A stretch of 64,000 nucleotides of DNA from Verrucomicrobia bacterium IMCC26134 (GCA_000972765.1 CP011265.1:2031501-2095500), one strand, 5' to 3'. Counted from the stretch's first letter, positions 43,917 through 53,433 are shown. The notes: generated by a model not told the origin, from the sequence alone. A program made the numbers and translations.

Positions 43917-46367
43917 ATGGGCAAAATCACTGAATTTATTGACCGCCTCCGCGCGCCTTACGCGCCCCGGCGACGTCTCACCCTCGACACCGCTCAGCTC
44001 GCGCCCGCCCTGGAGTCGAGCCGCCTCATCGCCTCGCTGCTCTTCATCGCAACCGTGGCCGCCATTGTGCTCGTAAGCTTCGTGGGGGTCACCAACCGCA
44101 CCCTGCCCGTCCTCCCCAACCAAATCGCGCCCGTCCGCATTGTCGCCGCCATTCCGTTCAACTACGAGAGCGAGCAGAAAACCCGCGCGTTGCGCGAGCA
44201 GATGAACGACCGCGTGCCGCCCGTTTACCGACTCAATCCCGACCCTCTACGTCTCTTCGAACTGCATTTCACCGAGCTCCTCGGCACCTTGGAGAGGCTC
44301 CCTTCGCTGGCACCGGCCGATCGCGATGCCTTCCTCGTCGCCCAGATCGAGGCCTTTAACTCCCGCAGCCCGGGCGAGCCCTACCGCATGACGCCCGACG
44401 ACCTGGCCGTCCTGCTTACCACGGGAGACGCCGCCGCCCGCGCCGCCACCGTGGAGACCGCATTCACCACCCTCCGGCTCATCCACGCACAAGGCATCGC
44501 AGATTCCAGCTACCTCGGCGGCGAACGTCCTTCCAGCGGCCGTCTGCGCCTCTTCCAAGTCCTCCGCCCCGATGGCTCACTCGCCACCCGGCCGATCGAC
44601 AGCTTTGACGACGCCCTCACCTTTCTGCGCGTCAATCTCGCCGCCGACGAGCCCGACCGCGACCGCGCCCTCGCCCTCTTCCGCCTCTTCCGCAACGGAG
44701 TCATCCCCAACCTCTCCTTCGACCGCGCCACCACCGAGGCCAGCCAGCGCGAGGCCTTGCGTAACCTGCGCCCCGTGACCATCTCGGTCGAACGCGGCCA
44801 GACCATAATCGAGCCCGACACCCGGGTCACCCCCGAACAATTTGAAATGCTCGAGGCCCATCGTCGCGCCCTCGCCTCCGATAGCGCAAACGCCCGGGAC
44901 GAGAGCCTCCGCCTCGGCGGCCGCATCCTGCTCGTGCTCGCCATGGTCGTCGCCAGTCTGCTCTACATCCGTCTCGAAGACCCGGAGACGCTGCATAGCA
45001 ACTCCCGCCTGGCCCTGCTCGCCCTCGTCGTCCTCGCAAATCTCGCGCTTGTTCGCGGCACCTACGCCCTCGGCAGCCTGCCCTATTTTCTGGGCAACAC
45101 CGGCGCCGCATCGCTCCTGCCCTACGTGGCCCCCGCCGCCATCGCACCGCTCATCGTCGCCCTGCTTATCAATGCCGGCTCGGCCATCTTCATGGCTCTG
45201 CTCATCGCCATTTTCACCAGTGTCATCTGGGGGGGCCGACTCGATCTGCTCGTGCTCACGTTCCTCGCCTCGATGGTCGCCATCTATGGCGTGCGCGCCA
45301 CCCGCAAACGCGGCCGCATCGTCCGTGCCGCCCTGTTCGGCGGCCTCACCATGGCCACTTGTATTCTTCTGCTCGGTCTCGCCGACCGCCTGCCGTCCCT
45401 CACCGTTTTAAAGCAGATGCTCGCCGGTATTCTCACCGCCATCGCCTCCGGCATCCTCGTCGTGGGCCTGCTGCCCGTCCTCGAACATCTCTTCAAACGC
45501 ACCACCGACATCACCCTGCTCGAACTCACCGATTTCAACCACCCCCTCCTCCGCCTCATGCAGCTGGAGGCCCCCGGCACTTACCACCACTCCCTTGTCG
45601 TCGCACAACTCGCCGAAAACGCCGCCGCCGCCATCGGAGCCAACCCCCTACTCGCCCGCGTCTGCGCCCTTTTCCACGACATAGGCAAGACGACCAAGCC
45701 CGACTACTTCATCGAAAACCAGCGCGACGGCATCAACCCCCACGATTTCAACAACCCCTCCCTTTCCGCCCTCGTTCTCAAGGCCCACGTGAAGGACGGC
45801 ATCGACCTCGCGCTCAAACATAAGCTCCCCCGCCCCGTGCTCGACGTCATCCAGCAGCACCACGGCACCACCTTGATTCGCTACTTTTACCACCGGGCCG
45901 TCTCCGCCACGCGTTCCCCCGCGGCTAAATCCCCCCCCACCCTCGCCGTCCTCGCAACACCAAGCTCCAGCTCGGATCCGTCCTTCATGAGTCTGCCCGC
46001 GATAAACTCACCGACTTCCCCCCTCCCCGATCAGACCCCTTCGCTCCCCGGTCTGGAGCCCGCCCCCGTCTCGCAGCAAACCTACCGCTACGACGGCCCC
46101 CGCCCCCGCTTCAAGGAGAGCGCCATCATACACCTTGCCGACGCCGTCGAAGCCGCCGCGCGCGCCCTCCCCAAGGTGAGCCCGCAGCACCTCGCCGAGC
46201 TCATCGAGCAAATCTCCCGCGATCGCCTCAACGACCACCAGCTCGACGAGGCCCCGCTCACTCTCGCCGAGCTCGCCGGCATCAAAAAAAGCTTCGGTCA
46301 CACACTCTTGAACATGCTCCACGGCCGCATCTCCTACCCCACCAGCGACACCCCCTCCAAGGCGTAA
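43917..46367 (+). CDS. 7TM-HD phosphohydrolase (PgpH/YqfF-like), putative c-di-AMP hydrolase
   Basis: An 816-residue protein with an N-terminal membrane helix (LIASLLFIATVAAIVLVSFV), a long extracytoplasmic 7TMR-HDED domain, about six to seven helices (ILLVLAMVVASLLYIRL to MLAGILTAIASGILVVGLLP) and a C-terminal HD domain with TYHHSLVVAQLAENAAAAIG and ALFHDIGKTTKPDYF (H587, D588). Homologues hydrolyse c-di-AMP. Between the HD core and the last conserved block (YRYDGPRPRFKESAIIHLAD) there is an extra Ser/Pro-rich stretch of about 55 residues (about 45905-46080). The gene lies between phoH and ybeY, the usual order. Confidence 0.9.
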   Translation: MGKITEFIDRLRAPYAPRRRLTLDTAQLAPALESSRLIASLLFIATVAAIVLVSFVGVTNRTLPVLPNQIAPVRIVAAIPFNYESEQKTRALREQMNDRVPPVYRLNPDPLRLFELHFTELLGTLERLPSLAPADRDAFLVAQIEAFNSRSPGEPYRMTPDDLAVLLTTGDAAARAATVETAFTTLRLIHAQGIADSSYLGGERPSSGRLRLFQVLRPDGSLATRPIDSFDDALTFLRVNLAADEPDRDRALALFRLFRNGVIPNLSFDRATTEASQREALRNLRPVTISVERGQTIIEPDTRVTPEQFEMLEAHRRALASDSANARDESLRLGGRILLVLAMVVASLLYIRLEDPETLHSNSRLALLALVVLANLALVRGTYALGSLPYFLGNTGAASLLPYVAPAAIAPLIVALLINAGSAIFMALLIAIFTSVIWGGRLDLLVLTFLASMVAIYGVRATRKRGRIVRAALFGGLTMATCILLLGLADRLPSLTVLKQMLAGILTAIASGILVVGLLPVLEHLFKRTTDITLLELTDFNHPLLRLMQLEAPGTYHHSLVVAQLAENAAAAIGANPLLARVCALFHDIGKTTKPDYFIENQRDGINPHDFNNPSLSALVLKAHVKDGIDLALKHKLPRPVLDVIQQHHGTTLIRYFYHRAVSATRSPAAKSPPTLAVLATPSSSSDPSFMSLPAINSPTSPLPDQTPSLPGLEPAPVSQQTYRYDGPRPRFKESAIIHLADAVEAAARALPKVSPQHLAELIEQISRDRLNDHQLDEAPLTLAELAGIKKSFGHTLLNMLHGRISYPTSDTPSKA

Positions 46368-46390
46368 ACCCAGGCCCGGACCGCTTCCCG

Positions 46391-46912
46391 ATGCGCGAAC
46401 TCTCCATCACCAACCGCCATCCGCGTCTCCGCATCGACCGCCGTGCGCTGACCCGCGCCTTGGCGCATCTCGACGCCGAGTTCCGCTTCACCCCCGCCGA
46501 TCTGCCCACCCTCAGCCCCGCCGGCCGACGCCGGGCCAAACTCCAGAGTTGCAGCGTCCCCGCTGGCGAACTCTCAGTCACCTTTCTCACCGACCCCGCG
46601 CTCGCCAAACTCCACGCCGACTACCTCGACGACCCGACCACCACCGACGTCATCACCTTCGAGGGCGACGAGTCCCTCGGCCACGCCGGCGACATCTGCA
46701 TCTCGGCGGACACCGCCCTCGCCTACTCGAAAAGACACGGGGTCGCCTTCGCCGAGGAACTGCTCCGCTACGTCATCCATGGCTGGCTCCACCTCGCCGG
46801 ATACGACGATTTGCAACCCAAGAAAAAGCGCCGGCTCCGCGCCGCCGAGGAGCGCGCGCTCAAACTTCTCCGCGCCTGCGGTCCTCTGCCCGAATTCAGC
46901 CTGCGTGACTAG
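46391..46912 (+). CDS. ybeY: Endoribonuclease YbeY (rRNA maturation factor)
   Basis: A 173-residue protein 23 bases after the HD gene. LSVTFLTDPALAKLHADYLD, TDVITFEGDE and GDICISADTAL are the usual YbeY blocks. The zinc site normally reads HxxxHxxxxxH. Here it is HGWLHLAGYDD, with H130 and H134 present but Asp at position 140 in place of the third histidine. YbeY works in 16S rRNA 3' end maturation and ribosome quality control. Its 3' end overlaps the convergent reductase gene by 4 bases. Confidence 0.88.
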   Translation: MRELSITNRHPRLRIDRRALTRALAHLDAEFRFTPADLPTLSPAGRRRAKLQSCSVPAGELSVTFLTDPALAKLHADYLDDPTTTDVITFEGDESLGHAGDICISADTALAYSKRHGVAFAEELLRYVIHGWLHLAGYDDLQPKKKRRLRAAEERALKLLRACGPLPEFSLRD

Positions 46913-47847
46913 ACCTTGACCCCGGCCAGGCACAGCTCCTCGTGCAGTTTATACAGCTCCGGCGCAGCGACGCCAAGGGCCTGCGCCCGGCGCAAGGGCT
47001 CCCCCCAGATCGGCGTGATTTCGAGCGGACGCCCCGCCACATAATCCACCATCGTCGAGGGTTTATAGGGCCCCATGGGTCGCGTCTGCTCGACCTGTTT
47101 CACCACAAACTCGTCCGCGATCGCCACGCCCTCGGCGCGGGCGATTGACTGCACTTCTCGCATCAAGGCCCACACCCGCGCCTCCAGAACCGGGTCTTGC
47201 AAGATTCGATCCGTCGTCATGCCCGCGCGCACCACGCCAGACACCACCGCAAGGCCGTTGAAGGGAATGTTCCAAACCAGCTTGTGCCAGCGCGCCGCCA
47301 GCAAACTGCCGGCCAGCTGTGTTTTCAACCCCGCCTGCGTGAAGAGCTCCGCGACCGCGCTCGTCCGGTCCGTCAGGCCGCCCGCCAGCTCACCCAGTGC
47401 GATGTAGCCGGGCAAGGTGCACTCCGCGACTCCCGGCGCGGTGCGATTAACGCACACAAAACACAACGCACCGACCACGTGTGCGGCTCCTGACACCGCC
47501 GCCACCTGCTCGTCCACCCCCAGCCCGTTTTGCAGGTTAACCACCACCGTCTCCGGCCCGAGCAGAGGAGGCAACAGCAAGGGAAGCGCTTCATTCGCCG
47601 TCGCCTTGAGCCCGATTATCACCAGGTCCACCGGTCCGATCTCCGCCGGCTTGGCCGCCACCCGCACCGGGTGGAGTGTGTAACGCTCGCCGGGATACGA
47701 AACGGTCACCCCGTTCGCCCTTATCACGTCGAGGTCAGCTCGCGCCAGAAACACCACGTCATGGCCGGAGCGCGCCAGACGGCCTCCGTAATAGAGGCCG
47801 AGCGCGCCGGAACCGACGACTGCGATGCGTGGGTGAACGGGAAACAT
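46909..47847 (-). CDS. 2-dehydropantoate 2-reductase (ketopantoate reductase family)
   Basis: A 312-residue NADPH-dependent reductase. The dinucleotide-binding motif is VVGSGALGLYYGGRLARSGH (about residues 11-30), the pantoate family segment is VVNLQNGLGVDEQ, and the catalytic lysine region is ARWHKLVWNIPFNGLAVVSG, followed by MVDYVAGRPLEI. It catalyses ketopantoate to pantoate in coenzyme A synthesis (PanE), though paralogues with other substrates are common. It is transcribed toward ybeY; the next gene on the same strand lies upstream. Confidence 0.87.
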   Translation of the reverse strand: MFPVHPRIAVVGSGALGLYYGGRLARSGHDVVFLARADLDVIRANGVTVSYPGERYTLHPVRVAAKPAEIGPVDLVIIGLKATANEALPLLLPPLLGPETVVVNLQNGLGVDEQVAAVSGAAHVVGALCFVCVNRTAPGVAECTLPGYIALGELAGGLTDRTSAVAELFTQAGLKTQLAGSLLAARWHKLVWNIPFNGLAVVSGVVRAGMTTDRILQDPVLEARVWALMREVQSIARAEGVAIADEFVVKQVEQTRPMGPYKPSTMVDYVAGRPLEITPIWGEPLRRAQALGVAAPELYKLHEELCLAGVKV

Positions 47848-47878
47848 GCCACAGCCAAACCCCTCGCCGCCCTCCGCC

Positions 47879-48445
47879 TCAAGGTTTCAACGCGGAAACT
47901 TTTTTCGCCTCCCGCCGCGCCCGCCAAACCTTCCACGGCAAAACGACGCCCAAGTGGTAGACACCGAGCGCGAGCAACATGCCCGCCACGGCGTAAACCA
48001 AACCCTCGGTGGTCACAGGCACCGCCGGCCTAAAAGCCGCCCACGTTCCGCGTGCGATCTCCGCATCCACCTGCCGCAGGAAAACCCACGGCCGTGACCA
48101 CACGCCCGCCTCGCGCAGCGCCGCCTCCGCAACCGTCAACGACTCGACCCTTTGCTGCGCCTCCGCGATCACGTCGCCCAGCTTCACCACTGGAGCCGCC
48201 GGTTGGGCGCGGGTGGTCTCGATGAGCTGCGCGAGCGTGAGCCCGCTTTCCTTCGCCACTAATTCGAAGCGTGCGAGCGCCCGCCGCGCCTCATCGAGGT
48301 GCCCGCCCAGGCGTTGCAGGTATTGTTGAAAAAACTCCGGCCCCTGGGCCAGGCCTGCCGCGCCGAGCACGCACAGGGCACGATCCAGCACTCGTTCGCC
48401 GAAGCGTCCGACGGGTTGGAGCGGAGACAGCCAGCGCGATGCCAT
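47879..48445 (-). CDS. DUF2937 family membrane protein
   Basis: A 188-residue protein from ATG 48445 (MASRWLSPLQPVGR); a frame extension to 48496 exists. The family pattern is in DRALCVLGAAGLAQGPEFF followed by QQYLQRLGGHLDEARRALAR, with a central coiled coil-like part (GLTLAQLIETTRAQ) and one C-terminal membrane helix (GLVYAVAGMLLALGVYHLGV). The first hydrophobic stretch may be a second membrane anchor. Function is unknown. It is tandem with the reductase gene and divergent from ilvB. Confidence 0.75.
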   Translation of the reverse strand: MASRWLSPLQPVGRFGERVLDRALCVLGAAGLAQGPEFFQQYLQRLGGHLDEARRALARFELVAKESGLTLAQLIETTRAQPAAPVVKLGDVIAEAQQRVESLTVAEAALREAGVWSRPWVFLRQVDAEIARGTWAAFRPAVPVTTEGLVYAVAGMLLALGVYHLGVVLPWKVWRARREAKKVSALKP

Positions 48446-48606
48446 AAGCTGGAGATAGACAACGACGCCCTTCGCGCAAGTCCCGTAACGCGCCAATCAC
48501 CGCCCCGCCGGCCTGCCTCCAGGCGCTTGCACCCCTGTTTACCACCCTGCGGCCACCGGCAGAGAAGCGTTTTGAAATCATCGACGCCTCAGCCATAAGT
48601 CTTGCC

Positions 48607-48626
48607 AGCGCCCCAAGCGGGGCGCT
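48607..48626 (+). promoter_or_regulatory. Perfect hairpin in the leader of the acetolactate synthase gene
   Basis: AGCGCCCC (48607-48614) and GGGGCGCT (48619-48626) form an 8-base stem with an AAGC loop, 34 bases before the ATG at 48661. A T-rich stretch (GTTTTT) follows 10 bases later. It may be an attenuator, a terminator of an upstream transcript or an RNA structure near the ribosome site. No leader peptide was recognised. Confidence 0.4.
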
Positions 48627-48660
48627 TTGCTCTCCGTTTTTCGCCAACCTTTTCCCCTCC

Positions 48661-50436
48661 ATGAAATCGTCCGCCTCGACCACCACGTTCCCCCAGCCCG
48701 AAATCGGCCGCCAAATGAATGGCGCAGATGTAGTCGTCGAGTCGCTCCATCGCGAGGGCGTTGATGTCATCTTCGCCTATCCGGGAGGCGCTTCCCAGGA
48801 GCTCCACCAGGCCTTTGCCCGCAGCGACAAGGTCCGCGTCATCCTCCCCCGTCACGAGCAGGGCGGCGTCTTCGCCGCCGAGGCTTGGTCCCGCGCCAAC
48901 GGCAAGGTCGGCGTGTGTATGGCCACCTCCGGCCCTGGAGCCACCAATCTGGTCTCTGGCATCGCCGATGCCTTCATGGATTCCATCCCGCTGATCTGCA
49001 TCACCGGCCAGGTTTTCTCCAAATACATCGGCAAGTCCGCCTTTCAGGAGACCGACTTCTTCGGCATGACCCTGCCGATCGTCAAACACAGCTACCTCGT
49101 CCTCAACGCCGCCGATCTCCCGCGTATTTTCAAGGAGGCCTTCGTCCTCGCCCGTTCCGGCCGTCCGGGCCCCGTGATCATCGACATTCCGAAGGACGTT
49201 CAGCAGGCCAAACTCACCCCGGTTTTCCCAGCCACAGTCGAGTTCGCCAACAAGTCCCTCACCGAGTTCCCCCACGCCAGCGACGACCAGCTCAAGGGCA
49301 TCCTCGACCTCATCTCAAAGGCCCAGCGCCCCATCCTCTATACCGGCGGCGGCATCATCTCCGCCGAAGCGTCGGCCGATCTTCGCGCCTTCGCCGAGAA
49401 GGCCAACATCCCCGTAGCCACCACCCTTATGGGCGTAGGCGCGTTCCCCGAGGATCACCCGCTCTCGCTCCGCTGGTTCGGCATGCACGGTTCCGCCTAC
49501 GGCAACTGGGCCGTCGACCAGTGCGACCTGCTCCTCTGCTTCGGCGCCCGCTTCGACGACCGTATCACCGGCGACGTCAACAAATTCGCCACCTCCGCCA
49601 AGATCGTCCACATCGACATCGACACCTCGGAGCACAACAAGAACAAGCGCGTCCAGTTCGCCATCGCCAGCGAGATCAAATACGCACTCAAGCGCCTCAA
49701 CGAGCTCGCCGACGCCGCCAAGTTCGCCCCGCCCGACACCAAGCCCTGGCACACCCAGTGCGCCGCGTGGAAGCGCGACTACCCGTTCAGCTATGAGGAG
49801 AGCCGCCACATCGTTCCGCAGGAAGCCGTCAAAGTCCTCTACGAGCTCACCAAGGGCGACGCCATCATCACCACCGGTGTCGGCCAGCACCAGATGTGGG
49901 CCGCCCAGTTCTATCCCTTCAAAGAACCCCGCCGTTACCTGAGTTCGCTCGGTCTCGGCGCGATGGGCTTCGGTTACCCCGCCGCCATGGGCGCGAAGGT
50001 CGCCTGCCCGGATAAACAGGTCATCGACATCGATGGCGACGGCTCCTTCCTCATGAACGTGCAGGAGCTCGCGACCTGTCATATCGAGAAGATCGCCGCC
50101 AAGGCCATGATCCTCAACAACCAGCATCTCGGCATGGTCGTGCAGTGGGAAGACCGTTTCTACAACAGCATCCGCGGCAACACCATCCTCGGTGACCAGA
50201 AAAACATCGGCTCCCCTGACAACCTCGAAGGCATCTACCCCGACTACGTCACCATCGCAAAGGGTTTTGGCGTAAAAGCCCGCCGAGTGCACAAACGCGA
50301 AGAGTTGCGCGAAGCCATCCAGGAGATGCTCGACCATGACGGTCCCTACCTGCTCGATGTCATCGTGCCCTACACCGAGCACGTGCTCCCCATGATCCCC
50401 GCCGGCAAGTCGGTGAAGGAAATGATCCTCAAGTAA
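48661..50436 (+). CDS. ilvB: Acetolactate synthase, large (catalytic) subunit
   Basis: A 591-residue thiamine-diphosphate enzyme. The N-terminal PYR domain has [17 protein letters not shown] and [15 protein letters not shown] with the catalytic glutamate. The central domain includes [14 protein letters not shown], and the C-terminal PP domain has [17 protein letters not shown] and [17 protein letters not shown], the GDG...NN diphosphate motif. It condenses two pyruvates, or pyruvate and 2-oxobutyrate, for valine, leucine and isoleucine synthesis. The regulatory subunit gene (ilvN) is not in this window; the next gene is DUF1802. A hairpin lies in its leader. Confidence 0.95.
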   Translation: MKSSASTTTFPQPEIGRQMNGADVVVESLHREGVDVIFAYPGGASQELHQAFARSDKVRVILPRHEQGGVFAAEAWSRANGKVGVCMATSGPGATNLVSGIADAFMDSIPLICITGQVFSKYIGKSAFQETDFFGMTLPIVKHSYLVLNAADLPRIFKEAFVLARSGRPGPVIIDIPKDVQQAKLTPVFPATVEFANKSLTEFPHASDDQLKGILDLISKAQRPILYTGGGIISAEASADLRAFAEKANIPVATTLMGVGAFPEDHPLSLRWFGMHGSAYGNWAVDQCDLLLCFGARFDDRITGDVNKFATSAKIVHIDIDTSEHNKNKRVQFAIASEIKYALKRLNELADAAKFAPPDTKPWHTQCAAWKRDYPFSYEESRHIVPQEAVKVLYELTKGDAIITTGVGQHQMWAAQFYPFKEPRRYLSSLGLGAMGFGYPAAMGAKVACPDKQVIDIDGDGSFLMNVQELATCHIEKIAAKAMILNNQHLGMVVQWEDRFYNSIRGNTILGDQKNIGSPDNLEGIYPDYVTIAKGFGVKARRVHKREELREAIQEMLDHDGPYLLDVIVPYTEHVLPMIPAGKSVKEMILK

Positions 50437-50451
50437 GGCGGCGCTCGCTTG

Positions 50452-50489
50452 GCCCGTGGAGTCGCGCCCGTGCCTGCGACACCACGGGC
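50452..50489 (+). terminator. Long stem-loop after ilvB
   Basis: GCCCGTGG (50452-50459) pairs with CCACGGGC (50482-50489), and inside it GTCGC (50461-50465) pairs with GCGAC (50476-50480) around a 10-base loop. It starts 15 bases after the ilvB stop. There is no T-run, so it may be a terminator of unusual type, an RNA-protecting hairpin or a dispersed palindromic repeat. Confidence 0.5.
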
Positions 50490-50569
50490 GACATTCCCTA
50501 GCTTCAGAACACGGCCGCCACAGCCCTTGCTGCCTTCGCTCCGGACCGAACCCTGCACGGCACAAATCG

Positions 50570-51175
50570 ATGAACGCCCACGCTGCCCACGCCTTCAAAG
50601 AATGGTCCGCGATCGTGAACGCACTCGGTTCGGGTGCCCAAACCATCATCTTGCGCAAGGGCGGGATCTCCGAGGGGCGCGGCGGTTTTGACCCGACGCG
50701 GGCAGGACGTTTCTGGCTTTTCCCGACACTGTTTCATGCCCAGCGAGAGAAACTCAAAGCCGCCGCCGCACCCTGTCTGGACCTCGACGAACGCCATTCC
50801 GCCGCAGTCGACCCGAGCGCACCTCCAAGCCTGCGCTTTTACGCCGATCTTGTTGCTCATCGCTTCCTGAGCGACTGGACGGACGTCGCCGCGCTGGATA
50901 CCTTCCACCTATGGACTGAAGCCACGATTCGGGAGCGTTTCGATTGGGCCAAACCCGCCGGCCTGCACCTGCTCCTCGTCCGCGTGTATCGACTGGACTC
51001 CTCCCTCGCCCTGCCCGCCGGCCTCGACCTCGGCGGCTGTAAATCCTGGATCGAGGTGCCCCTGCCCTGCCCGCCCACCGGAAGCACATCCACACCGGCG
51101 TTAAACGACTCCGCCTTCGCAGCGGCCCGTGCCGCGTTGCCCCTGGCACTTCAGGGTGACACGACCACCCGGTAA
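50570..51175 (+). CDS. DUF1802 family protein
   Basis: A 201-residue protein from ATG 50570 (MNAHAAHAFKEWSAIVNALG); the frame extends to 50456 through the stem-loop, so the later start is used. The family pattern is visible in KEWSAIVNALGSG, QTIILRKGGISEG, RFWLFPTLFHAQREKLK and LHLLLVRVYRL with CKSWIEVPLP near the end. Function is unknown, and no signal peptide or membrane segment is seen. Its 3' end overlaps the convergent pectate lyase gene by 25 bases. Confidence 0.82.
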   Translation: MNAHAAHAFKEWSAIVNALGSGAQTIILRKGGISEGRGGFDPTRAGRFWLFPTLFHAQREKLKAAAAPCLDLDERHSAAVDPSAPPSLRFYADLVAHRFLSDWTDVAALDTFHLWTEATIRERFDWAKPAGLHLLLVRVYRLDSSLALPAGLDLGGCKSWIEVPLPCPPTGSTSTPALNDSAFAAARAALPLALQGDTTTR

Positions 51176-53433
51176 AAGACGCTCGTCTCTGTCGGGGCTG
51201 GCGTATCGGTAAAAACCACCGTGGAACCGGTTCCCGGCACCGCGGCGCCGACATCGACCCAACTGCCGGCTGCGAGCGTGGTGGAACGCTGGAGTTGATA
51301 GGTGTGGCCTAGCAGCGAAGCCTGATTGATCTGCATGCTCGCCCCGGAAAGAGCGATGACGGGCGTAAGAATGCTGGCGGCAGTCAACACCAAGCCTGTG
51401 CCGGAAAGAACGGAGGGCGACGAAGCGCCGGCGGTGACAAGGTCGAGTGTGCCGTGATTGGTAAAACCGCCGGTCGCGAGGAGCCTTGCGCCGCGCGTGA
51501 AACGAAAGGTCCCCGCGTTGGTCACCGCTCCGTTGATCGTCAGCGTGGAGCCGGTGCCGTCGGCAAGCACATCGCCTTCGTTGATCACAGTGCCATTGAT
51601 GGTGCCCGAGCCCGTCAGCACTCCCCCGAGGCGAATCGTCACGGAGGCAACCGTCAGGGTGCCGGTGAGGTTGAGGGTCGCGCCCGACAAAACTTCGACC
51701 GTGGAGGTATTCGTGATCGAACCGGTGACGAGCAAGGTGCCCGAGCGCGCCGTGGTCGCTCCTTCGTAAGTATGCGCACCCGACAACGTGACGAGACCGC
51801 TGCCCGCCATCGAAAATATCATCGGACCGGCGAGCGAACCCGTGCCCGCGAAGGTATAGTTTTTGGACCCGCGAACTTCCACCGCACTTGGCCAAAGCCC
51901 TTCCACGAGCGAAACACCCGGACTGACCGAACCGGTGTTATCAAAAACGATCGCGTCGCCGGGCGCGAACTTGGCCGGGATCGATCCGTGCGACCAGTTG
52001 GCGGTGATGTTGTTATTCCATGCATTCGTAAGGCCATCGCCAGTCCAGATCAGCACGCGCGTATTGGAGGTTCCCGAACCGAACTCAAATGCGCCCAGAT
52101 CAGGAGCCGCTCCGGAAAACGGATAGCCGATGGCGGCACCTGCATCGATGAGATCGCTGCCGGCCGCGAGCTGGAGCAGGCTGATGTCCGGCAGTTGACC
52201 ATTGGGCTTTCTGGGAGTGGCGACAAGAGTCTCCAACTGCGTGGTGGTGGTCGTGGTCGAGACGAAGTCTCCTGCCGCAACCGTGACGGGAAGCGTAAAA
52301 AAGTTCGACGCAACATCACTCTGTGTCTGATCGAGATTACTCAGGGACGCGGAACGCGGCGAAAACCCTAAATTGTTGCGCATGGTGTGTCCGTAGCCGG
52401 CCACGTCGGTGTCGTTGTCGGCCAAGACGGAGAGCAGGTTGAAGTTGGTGGCGTTCTGGTAGGCGGTGTTGCTGATCCAGTCGCTGCCGCCGATATGATG
52501 GTTCGAGTAAAACCCGTTAGCTTTGTTACGCACCGCGAGGCAAAACTTGGTCATGTGGCGCGGCACAGGCGCGGGAAAAGCACCGCCGGCCGCTCCGTAG
52601 CCGCCCGATTTAAACCCGTTGCCGTCGCCGCGGCTGACGAGATTTCCGGAATAGCCGTTGAAAAACGCCCAGCAGTTCTCGAACGCGATGCTCTCGAAGG
52701 CATTGATGCAATCGAAGCCGTCGTCGCTGTTATACCACGCACGGCAGCCGCGAAACACGTTGCCCGTGCCGCCGGCGCGCGGATGGCCGCCGAAGCCGTC
52801 CACGTTGCCTCCGACGCCACTTTCCGAAACGCTATCCCAATTCCGGTAGGCGTCGCAATTGAGGATGAGGTTGTTCGAACCCCTGTTGAGATAGATTCCG
52901 ATAGCCATGCCATCGTGCATGGAGATCTGCTCGTAGATGTTATTGCTCCCCTGGTTCTCAAAACACTCGGACTGGGTATGGATGAGGATAGTCACCTGCA
53001 TGCCGACGATTTCGAGCCCCTTGATATGCAACCACGAACCGGATACAAAAAACGCGAAGATGCGATAGTTGGCGGGCTTGATCGCCGAATAATCAAAAAC
53101 CGGCCGCTCTCCGGGGTAGGCCCAGTAACGGATGCGTGCGCCAGACGTGCCGCTCTTGTTGAGGTTGGTCACGTAGGCCCAGATGCTCGTGTAGAGCGCA
53201 ATCTGGGACTCGGTCATCAGGTAGGTGCCGCCGCGGATGTAAACCGTATCTCCCGCGCTGGCCGCCAGCTGCCCGCGCTGCACGGTGGCAAAGGGACCGG
53301 CCAGCGTCCCTGGGTTCGAATCGCTGCCGTTGGTCGCGACGTAATAGGTCGCGGCGTGCAGAGAGCAAACACCCGAGAAAAGAACCAGCGCCAAGAGGCG
53401 GCGGATAAAAACCATGGTGGGGTGCTTGCTCAT
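51151..53433 (-). CDS. Exported pectate lyase, PL9-type, with beta-strand repeat and C-terminal module
   Basis: A 760-residue protein from ATG 53433, which overlaps the stop of the PL11 gene as ATGA. A signal peptide (RLLALVLFSGVCSLHA) precedes a right-handed parallel beta-helix starting TYYVATNGSDSNPGTL, with GDTVYIRGGTYLMTESQ, IYEQISMHDGMAIGIYLNRG, GNVFRGCRAWYNSDDGFDCI and ENCWAFFNGYSGNLVSRGDG. The NSDDGFD and AFFNGY elements are typical of PL9 lyases, which cut homogalacturonan or rhamnogalacturonan by beta-elimination with a lysine base and calcium. Residues from about 510 hold an autotransporter-type repeat (WTGDGLTNAWNNNITANWSH) and a C-terminal module nearly identical to that of the PL11 protein. 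Confidence 0.85.
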   Translation of the reverse strand: MSKHPTMVFIRRLLALVLFSGVCSLHAATYYVATNGSDSNPGTLAGPFATVQRGQLAASAGDTVYIRGGTYLMTESQIALYTSIWAYVTNLNKSGTSGARIRYWAYPGERPVFDYSAIKPANYRIFAFFVSGSWLHIKGLEIVGMQVTILIHTQSECFENQGSNNIYEQISMHDGMAIGIYLNRGSNNLILNCDAYRNWDSVSESGVGGNVDGFGGHPRAGGTGNVFRGCRAWYNSDDGFDCINAFESIAFENCWAFFNGYSGNLVSRGDGNGFKSGGYGAAGGAFPAPVPRHMTKFCLAVRNKANGFYSNHHIGGSDWISNTAYQNATNFNLLSVLADNDTDVAGYGHTMRNNLGFSPRSASLSNLDQTQSDVASNFFTLPVTVAAGDFVSTTTTTTQLETLVATPRKPNGQLPDISLLQLAAGSDLIDAGAAIGYPFSGAAPDLGAFEFGSGTSNTRVLIWTGDGLTNAWNNNITANWSHGSIPAKFAPGDAIVFDNTGSVSPGVSLVEGLWPSAVEVRGSKNYTFAGTGSLAGPMIFSMAGSGLVTLSGAHTYEGATTARSGTLLVTGSITNTSTVEVLSGATLNLTGTLTVASVTIRLGGVLTGSGTINGTVINEGDVLADGTGSTLTINGAVTNAGTFRFTRGARLLATGGFTNHGTLDLVTAGASSPSVLSGTGLVLTAASILTPVIALSGASMQINQASLLGHTYQLQRSTTLAAGSWVDVGAAVPGTGSTVVFTDTPAPTETSVFYRVVVSP

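Noticed and set aside
49315-50658. 447-codon minus-strand frame opposite ilvB
   Set aside because: The acetolactate synthase motifs are unambiguous on the other strand, and this frame shows no domain.
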